Position numbers and translations under genes: made by a program. From Ulota crispa (Eukaryota; Streptophyta; Bryopsida; Orthotrichales; Orthotrichaceae), in assembly GCA_963920765.1 (NCBI GenBank), contig OY987244.1, positions 30,050,358-30,114,357 of the forward strand: a DNA stretch of 64,000 nucleotides, written 5' to 3'. Below, in pieces: positions 12,601 to 22,313 of the stretch (position 1 is its first letter; each line of letters begins with the position of its first letter). The notes beneath the pieces are model-generated. The model searched no databases and was not told the origin of the DNA. It saw only the letters and a program-made list of their open reading frames with translations.

Positions 12601-15600
12601 ACACGTAAGCAAGCTATTCCTTAAAAGAGGTCTCCCTTCACTATGCACCCAAGGTTGGGACCAAAAAACTGCTATTCATTTATTAAGGTTATTCACTTAG
12701 GCAATATGCTTTCAACCAAGTTATACTATAGGACCCTCTCATTCATGAACTTGAGCATTGCATAATGCTAACCAATGTCCACGGAGATATTCAGTTCCAT
12801 CAATAAAAATCTAGCATTTCTCATTTTAACCGGTTTTTCAAGTGCAAGCACCAAATATTATCTACATATTTTTACTATAAACAAATACTTTAGGAAGGAG
12901 TTGACCAATTTTTATCCAATAAATTCAAACTTCAACCAATCATTTTGTTTGGCTGACTTTCTTGACTTTCCATTGTTTTTCAGATCTCCTTGCTCATTGG
13001 TCATAATCAAATCTTAATAATTATGGATTGCGGAGATACCTGGCAATAAGCTTGTCCACCAAGAAAGTGACACCCTCTGCCATGCAAACAGAATCATAAG
13101 AATTATAAAAACAGCCAACTTCAATAGAAAAATTATGGGGATTCCACAAGCCTAGTTTGGAAAAACTTTGCATTAGCCTAGCATCCTTACAAACAAACAA
13201 CTATAAGATAAGAAAAGAATCAAGGTATCAAAGTAGCTCCAAATCTTTATTTATTACTTTAGAGTTGGCAAGCAATGCTACTAAGCCAAGTATTTACCGC
13301 CAAGTCACCAATGCTCTAGAATGAGACAGTGTTAATCCTAAGAGAGTAATTGTCTGGTGGGTGGACTATGAACGTTTTCATATGCTTACACTAAGAGTTA
13401 TATGCTTTGAAAGTAGATTTTGTCTATTTAAAAATTCATAGTTTTTGTACAAAGTCTTTGAATCAATTTATGTATTGATGGAAGAAAGGAGGAAAAAAAA
13501 AAAAAAACTAGCAAAAAAAGATAACCTTATTCGTGACAAGCCATGATTTATTTTGTTTCTAAAGAGCTCTAGATCTCCCCCCTATCAGTCATTGGGTGGA
13601 CAATTAATGTTTTTAAGTGCTTACACTAAGAGTTGTATGAGAAGGATAAAGTACATCCCAATATGCATTAAAAACAAATCTTTGTATGTTCTTCAATTAT
13701 ATGACTAGTTTGAACATTGGATGCTTCATAATCTTTGTACAAGACTCTACATCAATTCATATAGTGATGGAATGAATGAAAGAGAAAAAAATTATGTTTC
13801 TTTGCATTATTAAGGTACATTCAAACCAAAGGGGCAAATCTGAAACTCACGAGCATAAGATTTCAAACTCTCAATGAGTGTTTGCACCAAGGGGTCTAAA
13901 CCTTAACCTTAATCCAATCTGGCATGTGACATAGCAAGTGGATTGTATCTCGAACTAGTGAGGGTTTATGTAATTTTCTCCCTCGAGATCATAATCTTCA
14001 AAATATTCAAATGTTGGAAGGTCATAGTGAGGGTACTCAAACCCAAGAGGAAGTATGGGGTTATTCTATTCCACGCTCACCCCTTGAAGATTATCTCTCC
14101 CCCTTTTGTGTGAACAATCTCTTAATTATGAGGGTATACTTACTATCACATGGATTGTATTTTAAACTCCTCTAAAATCTGCAAGGTTAAGTTTTGACCC
14201 TCAAATGTTTGAGCATGCCACTTTGACCAATATAGTACAAGGTATTTTTCTTGTATTTCAAGTGGATCCACACCTTTACTACATTTGAGATTAATCAAGA
14301 AGTTGGAATGTTGATCGATGCAATCCTAGTGAGCTATTTGAGATACCAAATTATAACTTTTTGATGATAGTAAATGCCAATTATACGGTAGCGTATCTAC
14401 TATGCCCTAGGGACCTTCAAGGGTTAAACCTCGCCTCTTCATGGTAAATGTAACCCTTAACCCCTTGTCATAGATAATCTCACAATACACAAGAAATGGG
14501 GACAATTTTGTCTACTTACGCAATGAAGGGGTAAGGGTTAAGAAAGTGGAGAGATGAGAGATGAAGTGGGGGAGCTCACTCTTGTATTGCTCGTGGTTTT
14601 TGCTGGGGATGTGCTTGGCTCCAATGAAGAGGGAGAGCGGGCGACCTTGCCGGTCCCGCCCTTGGATGAAGTATTTGTTAGCCGAGATCTCATCCTTGAT
14701 CTCCGCGACTTGCGCGTGGCCTGCAGGGAAATACTGGCGGCGCCATCGCTGGTGGTCGGCGAACATTTTGGAAGCTTTGGTGACGTCCATGCCCCTAGCT
14801 CGCAGGAATCGCAGCAACGTTGCATCGTCTGTGTCCTGTAATCCCTCCTCACCAGCCATCACCACTTCTTCAAGCAAAGATCATGCAAAGCTCATGCAAA
14901 GCTCATGCAAAAATCATGCAAAGCTCATGCAAAGAACAAGCAAAGAAGAAGAGAGCAAGGGGCGTCAAGACTAGAAAACAAAATTTTTGATCAGTGTAGA
15001 AACATACTTTATAAAATCGAGTATTGTGTTTGGACATTGCACAAGTCTAGACATACTTCATATATAAAGTGTGTTTCCACATTGATCAAAATTCACGTTG
15101 GGATCTTATAGAAGCAATAATTGGAGAGAACTAGCTATTAGTAGATGGTCAAAAAAACCAGTTGAGGTACGAAATTATTGGATAAAAATCAGCTAAGTCT
15201 TTCAAATAATGTATCATTTTAATATAAACATTGGAAATATGCAGTGCATGCAATTGAAAAGCTAGCTGGAAATGGGAAAAATGTCAGATTTTAGTTGGTG
15301 AAGCTTAATAATCTACTTGACCATTTGTCTAGAAGCATAGGACTTGCAATGTTACTATAGATAAAGCCAAAAAAGAATTTTGATGCCCTGATTTTATGTT
15401 TACAAAATAAGTTGTTTCTTTTGGAGACAAGAAAAAGAGCTGCAACAAAAAGAGGTTATAGGAGCTATCCAAAATTCAAGCCCTCCATTCAAGCTTTTCA
15501 AAAAAAACTCAAAAAGATGATATCTTTGGTTAGATTCGTTACCTTGAAAAATCTCAGCCTACATTTTGAATGACTATAGTGCAAGATACCATAAACCAAC

Positions 15601-16794
15601 AAATCTATGACCTAAAAAAGTCATAAATTTGCCAATTTTGAACTCCAATAACTCTTTTTTTGGCAAACAATAACTTCAATCTATTTTTGTAGCTTTTATC
15701 CTATTACCTTCTTGCTTATAGTTATAAAGAGTTTCAACTTATGAAGGGATACTATGAACAACTCATATGATTGTTAGGTATTTGTTGCTTTATGCTATCT
15801 TGCACCATACTACAATGGTGCTTGTATAAGATCAACACTTCAAGCTAAAAAAAATGTTAACCTTATCCAAACATTGATCATAAACAAGCACTCCATTTTC
15901 ATTACTTCCCCTAGTTTTGGTGATTGGAACTTTGGGAATACTTTCTCACCCATGTTTCTAGTTCACTAGACTGCCTTTCTAATGAATGAGTCAAAATAGG
16001 CATTGACAGAAAGCAAACACTGATTATACGCAAGCACTTGACCTTAACCGGGCTCATAATACACAATTTGGACAAAAGGAGAGTGGGACTAAGATCCTAT
16101 TTGATCGTTCTTGTTGCAAATGTTGACTTTAACCAAGAACCACTCTATTGAGAAGTTATAGTGTTAAAGCTGCTATTAGAATCTCATCATCTTGATGTTT
16201 CCAAAAAAAGCTCATCTTTTTAGAAACTCACCATTAACCCCTGAGCGCCTAGGCAACAGTATACTGTCGCTCAAAAAGCTAGGTCAACTTAATTTTGACC
16301 GTTATAATCTCATTGCACATCCGGTGAAACGACTTCCAATCAAGCCCAACATGATGGAAACTCTTTCCACTAACAATTCATATGGTCGGATCTTGTAAAT
16401 CTTATTTTTCAGTCCACAGGGACACTTTGATTGCACACAAGTCAGGCTTCTTTCGATTCAACTCTGGGCGCTCACGGGTTAACTGTAGGGTTGGTTTCAA
16501 AGGTGTAGTACATTTCAGCCTCCTATCGATCCCCCTCTTTCCAGCACTTCAAACTTGAACCTTTTACTTCCTCAAATCCTCCAAAATCCACTATTTCACA
16601 TTCAAATTCCGAATCCACTGTTTGCGATGAGAATGAGCCCTTGTTTTTTTTTTTACCTTGGACTCCGGGTCAAGAACGGCAATCTTGTCCCGCATTTGCT
16701 TCAAAACCTCCGTCTCTTTCGCTGACCTCTCCTTCGGCTCCTCCAGCACCACTTGAATCGCATCTCCAACCTCCAAACTCTTAGTTCCCGTCAT
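9606..16794 (-). CDS. Sec14-like (CRAL-TRIO) lipid-transfer protein, six exons
   Basis: Exons in reading order: 16794-16657, 14835-14580, 13076-13040, 11397-11292, 10463-10353 and 9773-9606, all with GT-AG introns. Phases close exactly: 816 nt, 271 residues plus TGA. Residues 20-70 form the CRAL-TRIO N-terminal helices, with DDATLLRFLRARGMDV at 49-64. The lipid-binding CRAL-TRIO domain follows, with PPGEEKF, the YPERLGKVFVLHAP core, an IFWGAWK segment and a C-terminal PTLYGG-type end. Family members exchange or sense phosphatidylinositol and other hydrophobic ligands between membranes. Length and order match the short single-domain plant Sec14 proteins that lack GOLD or nodulin tails. The start MTGTKSLE is the first Met in an open exon. 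Exon 3 has only 37 nt. The long introns hold several MITEs. The ligand is unknown. Confidence 0.9.
9867..10232. mobile_element. diverged repeat, GGGGCRGTTCACACTA family, in Sec14-like intron 5
   Basis: The left end reads GGGGCAGTTCCACACTA; the interior shares long stretches with 20290-20586 (GGAACATAGTGTGAATTGC, CCAAGACTTTC-type words). The right limit is uncertain. A related copy with clearer ends lies at 59995-60357. No target duplication could be made out. A false 60-codon minus-strand frame crosses it. Confidence 0.5.
11490..11690. repeat. about 30-bp diverged tandem repeat in Sec14-like intron 3
   Basis: Units of the form TTACAAATAGGGTTACAAACAA recur about six times, with indels in the A-rich portion. 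The array lies just upstream (lower coordinates, + strand view: just right) of exon 4, within the intron between exons 3 and 4 boundaries at 11398-13039. Inverted words (CTATTTGTAAT) recur near 11840, so a foldback element may underlie it. Confidence 0.6.
14194..14427. mobile_element. TTAA-type MITE, 226-bp body, in Sec14-like intron 2
   Basis: The left end is TTGA then CCCTCAAATG; the right end is CTTCAAGGG then TTAA. The interior (CTTGTATTTCAAGTGGATCCACACC, CCAATTATACGGTAGCG words) matches the elements at 3481-3905 and 30794-31027, the latter in inverse orientation and also with a 226-bp body. The left TTGA is read as a mutated TTAA. Confidence 0.7.
14877..14945. repeat. CATGCAAAGCT tandem repeat beside Sec14-like exon 2
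   Basis: Five to six copies of an 11-bp unit, CATGCAAAGCT, lie about 45 bp upstream (gene sense) of the exon 2 acceptor at 14836, in the region that should contain the branch point and polypyrimidine tract. On the gene's strand the unit reads AGCTTTGCATG, with little pyrimidine character. Confidence 0.8.
16234..16482. mobile_element. TTAA-flanked MITE, 241-bp body, in Sec14-like intron 1
   Basis: The left terminus CCCCTGAGCGCCTAG and right terminus CTGGGCGCTCACGGG are imperfect inverted copies, flanked by TTAA on both sides. The terminal sequence differs from the CCCCTAAA copies by a TGAGCG block, so it is a distinct subfamily with the same target-site behaviour. Confidence 0.75.
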
Positions 16795-16879
16795 TGCAGC
16801 TCAACAATCCAAGTATGGCCGCACAACCACACACCCTCGGCGACAAAGTCTGCACAAATTAAGCAACAAAAATCTCACA

Positions 16880-16888
16880 TTAGGGTTT
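16880..16888 (-). promoter_or_regulatory. telo-box (AAACCCTAA) in the Sec14-like promoter or 5' UTR
   Basis: On the minus strand the 9-mer AAACCCTAA lies about 90 bp upstream of the start codon at 16794. A second partial AAACCCTA-like word lies near 16979. Telo-boxes are common in promoters of plant housekeeping genes. This is a motif match only. Confidence 0.4.
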
Positions 16889-17149
16889 CCGTCTCACCAT
16901 ACCCACTCATGCCGCTTAACACTGAATCCCCTCTAAACTGAGAGATTCACACTCACCGATCGAACTACCACGCATCTCAAACCCTACCAATGCCTAGAAT
17001 CCATTTCGCAAACACAAAACTGATCCCCTCCCGATTCCACGTACTCAAGCCAGGATCACACTCAGCTTCTACAAGAACAAAAAACAAGCACTAGATCGTG
17101 AGCCTAGTTACCTCAGTGGCTGAATTCAGCAAGAAGAATTAGGGGTTCA

Positions 17150-17900
17150 GAAATCATTAGTACGATTGCTAGTCGTGATCATGTACCGAGCCTTTGCGCG
17201 AGCAGGAATTAACTTAAAGGATACAATGGCGCGCCACACACCTGCTTCGGCAACACGTGAGCAAGTGACGCACGTCCGGGTGGCGATCGATCGAATGGTT
17301 GAGAGAATCAAAGTAGCACCGGACGATCTAGACTCTAGACACTGGAAAGTCAAGCCATGTGGGGTTAGGTGTCAGAGTAATAAGATCGTCGTTGTCTGCA
17401 AACCTATCTCGCTCGTGTGAGCGTCGACCCTGAATTTTTAAGGTTCAGACGGTCTCCGAAGTCCGGAGAATGAATGCAGACAGCAATGGAGTCCGGAATC
17501 ATGCCGGATGCTGCGAGATTTAAGTTAATCTGAGCGGTTGCTTGGACGAGGATCGTGGGGGAGGAGCAGCACTCAGCGTCGGGAGGCGCGCCATCTCCGG
17601 AGTCCGGGGTGGGAAAGATGTCGCCTTTGGGCTTTCTGCTGAAATGGCGAAGCAGCAGGGGCGGCAGCAGCTGGCTTCGATTTCTGCGGCGTGGACCTCG
17701 TTCTTCGCTCCTGGGCTGGCTTCAATTTGCTCACGAGCTTTTCCTGCTTTCTGATTGGTCGAGCTGGTAGTATCTAATAATTGCATGGATGGATAGGAGA
17801 TGTGGACAGAGTCATCCACGTGCGCATCTTCATCTGTTAGTGTGGGATATTCGTCCACGAGCGGATTTTCATCTATCGTATCAGTGCAAGTGCAGAAGTT
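17150..17900. other. GC-rich, CpG-rich island with overlapping open frames
   Basis: Composition changes sharply to GC-rich, with many CpG dinucleotides. Frames stay open on both strands: plus 17166-17420, 17542-17754 and 17555-17770; minus 17520-17858 (112 codons, with Ala/Ser/Pro-rich sequence). None contains a domain I recognise, and open frames are expected when stop codons are rare. The island lies 350-1100 bp upstream of the Sec14-like start, so a promoter region, or a divergent transcript's first exon, is the simplest reading. Confidence 0.4.
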
Positions 17901-18059
17901 GTTTCAGTTCAATTCGTATGAGGGACCAAGTACAGTTAGGGGCGCGATTCACTTTTCATCCAACGTCCCATCCGTGCAACACCAAGTGTTCAGGGAGAAA
18001 TTTTGACTTCGTCAGCAAAAATCCAACGTTTCTCATTTCAACCGGTTTTTCATTAGGGG

Positions 18060-18459
18060 TAAGGTGGAAGCACCCATAACCGATAACTTAAGCGATTCTG
18101 CAGAAAATTACAAAGAGTTTGAGGTAAAAAAACCAATCCCGTATAGGAAGATAAGAATTATTGGGATTGCAAATTTTTTATATTTTTTTTGCAAAACTGA
18201 AATTATTATGAATTTTGTGGGTCAAAAAGTGTTCCACATCCATTGCCAATGTCTAGATGTATGTAATTTCAATACTAACCAAACCAATTTCAGCTCATTA
18301 CTTCCTATCTCACTTTGGGACATGTGGCATGACTTAAGTGGCCCCAACCTTGAAAAAGAGAAAAACGTACTCCAAATCACCTATCCTTGCTCATGGTGGA
18401 AATAACACCCCATACTAGTTGGGAATGGGGCGTTATCAGCTATGGGTGCTTCCACCTTA
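18060..18459. mobile_element. TA-flanked MITE, AGGTGGAAGCACCC family, 396 bp
   Basis: The left terminus AGGTGGAAGCACCCATAAC and right terminus TATGGGTGCTTCCACCT are inverted, each bordered by TA. The pairing continues into CGATAAC / GTTATCAG. A 113-codon plus-strand frame (18064-18405) lies almost exactly within the element, has no recognisable domain and is probably incidental. Related copies are at 8415-8733 and 39823-40200. Confidence 0.75.
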
Positions 18460-18893
18460 GTCATAGCTTCTCAGAGAATGAAAAGAGAATGAAGATTGAG
18501 AAGTTAGGGAGAGAAAAGAGGAGCCAATAGGAGCTCATTTTTTGTGAAGATGGTGCGAAACCCCGTGTGTTTGTTTTGGAGAATGAAAATGGGGAATGAT
18601 TACGTGCTTCAGAAGATGCAATAATTATTGTGCTCTCCACCAACGGGAGCAGTTGATAACTTGACTGATAAAGCACAAAAAGGAGAAATGTAGGTTGCAA
18701 GAGGTGAAACTTCTCTTGCTAAACTTCTCACTACCCCATTCTTCACCTTGGAGAAGAAAAATGGGGCGTTGAGAAGTTTAGCAACAAAAGCTCCAATAGC
18801 CAACAACAAAGCGACACATTTGCATTCTCATTCACCACAGCCGCCCAAGAAAGTATTGTGACTACCCCTATTGGAATGGGTAGGTTGTTTTCT

Positions 18894-19216
18894 AGGGAAA
18901 ATTTTATGGATACCCTTGAAGTCTGTCATATTTGTATAGATGCCCCTGGTTTTTCAGAAATTGCATAATTATTTTTCAATCATAATTTTCAGGTGTTTGT
19001 TATATTGTGCTTGTCACTTCTTTCTCACTTGTGCATTGTTGTTTTAATTCCGTTCTATTGCACTCCTTGCTTTAACACTGGTCATGAATGAAGTAGCGTG
19101 CATAACAAAACAAATGCCTGAAAGTTATGATCTAAGGATATTTGTGCAATTTTTGAAAAGTCATTGTTATCTATATAGATTTAACAAACTTCAAAGACAT
19201 CCATAGAAAAATTCTT
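18894..19216. mobile_element. foldback MITE, AGGGAAAATT family (copy 1)
   Basis: The left arm begins AGGGAAAATTTTATGGATAC, and the right arm (CATCCATAGAAAAATTCTT) is its diverged inverse. The internal words TTTTTCAGAAATTGCA and GCATAACAAAACAAATGCC also occur in the copies at 25997-26318 and 35883-36195. This is the most diverged of the three full copies. Confidence 0.65.
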
Positions 19217-22200
19217 GTTTTTTATACATGTACTCCAAATCTCCAATGTTTTTTATTTGGTTATTTTAGATAAAATTTGATTACGTTTTAGTTGGTAGTT
19301 TCAAATTGACCAATCTTTTTGCACTTTGAACCGGCTAACAGTACAACTGAATGCTAGTTCTCCCTGGACATTGGTCCCACCTCAACACAAGATCTTAGCT
19401 TTGTTGAAATGGGGCATGTGCACCAATGAGCAGGGAGATCTTCAAAGTAATGGAAAATTAGATAAATGAAATGGCAAAAGACCTGGTCAAATTTTGGTTC
19501 TACTGAATAAAGACCGATAAAACTTTTTAAAAATGGCCAATCAGAATATACATATGAAGGCAATTTAAAGTGTGTGCACTCAAAAAGCTTGTTGAAAATG
19601 AGAGACGTTGGATGAGTTTTTATTGATGAAGTTTAGAATATCTATGGAGACTCATCTGCAATTGTGGTTGTTAGAGCTTCTCCAGCCTTTCTTTGCAAAC
19701 GGAGGGTGCCAAATGAGAAGACAAAAATAACTTCAAAAATCAAATCGACGCCCAAGGAGGTGCGAACGGAAGGTTCTCTAGTAGAACTTTTGGGTAAGCT
19801 TACAAAAAAAGACGATAAAAGACACTAGATTCAAGCGTAGAAAAATTTAACCGAGACACTAGAACTTGCAGTCTCAGAAACAAAGTTTGATGAGCCCGGC
19901 TAGTTTTTGCACTTTGGTGGGTCTACGGTGGCCTTCAGTTTGAGGCTTCGACAAGCCTAGGCCCAGGACTTGTGTGTGTGGCGAGGAAGAGTGGAGTTGC
20001 TCTTAGACTTGATGCACAAAAAGTTTACATCTATTTTTGAAGAGCTCTCATACTTCTTGTCTTTCCTCTTTGCTTATCAAATGTGCTTTATAAGTAGTCA
20101 ATCAATTAATTATCAACTCAAATATAAGATGAAGATCACAAAACTTAAAATAAACATTGATTTCAGATATTATTGCTTGACACTCTAGGATTGAATGCTA
20201 TGTGAATGTTTTGAGAGGCCTCAAGCACTTGTCATTCAAGTGTGGCTAATGTTAAACTTTTAGTTGGTGCCAATGCTTTTCATAAAGGACAAAAATGTAT
20301 GTTAAAGAAAACTCTAGATATTATATGTAAGAGAATTGGTGGAACTTGGGACTAAAAGTTGGATCAACAAAATGCACAATTTAACTTTTGAGCAAAGTTT
20401 CATTGTCTTAGCACCAAGACTTTCAAATAGTGCTATCATTTTAGCATTTTTTTAGTGAACCCAAACATATGACTTGGAACAAAATGTGAGTTGCTAAATT
20501 TAAACTTTCAAGTCTGAACCAATCAATTTTCTAGATCTCATTAGCATTTGAAATATGAAACATAGTGTGAATTGCTCCTAAACAATGTGAAAGTTTGAAT
20601 TGTGCAAAACCCCTTTGCAGTGATTTGGATGAAATTTTATTTAATTAGTTCTAATTAGTGTGAAGACATGGCATGTCTTCCACCTTATTTTTGTGTTGCT
20701 CTCAAAGTAGAATTTTGGTCACAACCTCTAACTACCCCAACTTAGGAACACCTTTGTAATGCAGTATGCTTCACACACTCTCCATTTGAGGGACTTGCCC
20801 ATAAATCTTATTAGAAATGTGGCCACTTTATCATAAAATCAATTAGTGATGTAAAAAACTAACCAAGATCATGATAGCACATGTAGTACTTGAGACAGTG
20901 TTTAAAATGTTTAAAATTTGTAGCCTTATAGTATGGTAGATTTACCAAAATTTGTAGCCTTATAGTATGGTAAATTTACCAAAATTGTTTTGAGCCACTT
21001 TATTGGTGTCCTTTGCAAATTTGCATTCTCCTTGAAAAAATCAGTTTAACATTATTATTGCAAGGAGGGTAACTTAAGTTACATGTATACCGATTTGGAT
21101 TACATCACCACAACTCCAAATATTAAATAGCTAAGAAATTTAATTCCATGCTATCTAGTTTTGATTGATTTGATGTGTTGAAGTGTTTGTGTTGATTGGT
21201 AATTACAAATCATGAATCACTAATACATGAAAGGTAGTGAAAAAAAAAGAAAAAGAAAAAGTATAAAACCGAGTGTTCCTCCGCAATAATAATAGTGAAT
21301 AAGAAAATATATTTATTTGCAACCTGCCCAACTACTGAAAATTTCTATAACAACTACAAAAAATCTCGTGGGTTTTTTTTTATATTGCATATATTAAAGG
21401 TGTGTCCATAAGTATGTCATGCTTAACTACTTTTGAAACAATCCAAAATCTATATATAAAAACCGTGCTATTAGATAAAGAGAAAATTGGACATTTTGCC
21501 AATTTGTGACCATAAATTTTCATGAAAGATTGTCTCAATAGGGAACTAGTCCATGCTTGAGCTTGTACAATGTCCTACCAAAAAATGTGACACACCTACT
21601 ACCAAAGAGTTCAACAAAAAATGATCACCAACCAGAACCTTGATGCTAAAAACTCTATTTTGGAGATGAGGCTTTGCATTGAAAGAAACTAAGTTGAGAA
21701 AGGTTGAGTAGGTACCTTACTCAAAAAGCAAGGCAATGCTACAGGAACAAAGCCTCTTCCAAAAGAACACAGACGGAAGAGTACCGTTTTCGAGCCAGTT
21801 TTCCATTTGCTAGAGAAATTAGAGCAATTTACTAAGAAGTTACAACGACTTTGGTCAATCTTTGATAGCACACAGGCTGTAAGAATGGAGACTAACTGAA
21901 CTGTACTCTCGCCAAAAGACCAGCGACAGACACATACTGGATTTTTTATACCAAAACAGGCGTGAAATCTGTTAAAGGTACTACAAAATAAACCCTTGTT
22001 TAGTCCATGCGTTGAAGTTCTCCCGGAAAAAAAATGATTGAATACAGGAAGAGAAATAGATTTAGAAGCGTCTAAACTAGTAACCTCAAGCTAAAATCTG
22101 GCCACCATCATATGTACTACCTGGCAGAGAAATGATACAATCCGAATCTTTACTTGTTCTTTCAAGTGGGTGCTAAAACTACGTAGGTGTTTCGATTTCC

Positions 22201-22313
22201 TTCATCAATCGTTTTAATCTGGTTGAAAATTTCAAAAATTCAAGGAATCGGCACAGATATTGCTCAAGTCAGAAATTCCTCACCAGTACTCAAAAGCTAC
22301 CTTCCCAATAATA
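19217..22313. other. no gene seen (about 3.1 kb), some dispersed repeats
   Basis: Nothing codes convincingly. A diverged copy of the 9.9-kb repeat spans about 20290-20586. A short direct repeat (AAATTTGTAGCCTTATAGTATGGTA, two copies) lies at 20914-20985. The 3' untranslated region of the seven-exon plastid-type gene should lie in the last few hundred bases. Confidence 0.5.

Noticed and set aside
14461..14540. Short TTAA-CCCCTTGTCAT...AATGAAGGGG pair as another TTAA-type element
   Set aside because: The ends pair poorly, a body of about 75 bp is too short to compare, and the right TTAA is preceded by an extra TAAGGG.
14512..14877. 121-codon minus frame taken as a complete small Sec14 protein
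   Set aside because: Both ends run into introns. The exon starts at 14835 after a TTACAG acceptor and ends at 14580 before GTGAGC, and the true first exon is at 16794-16657.
18064..18405. 113-codon plus frame
   Set aside because: It lies within a TA-flanked MITE and has no domain; non-autonomous elements of this size are not expected to code.
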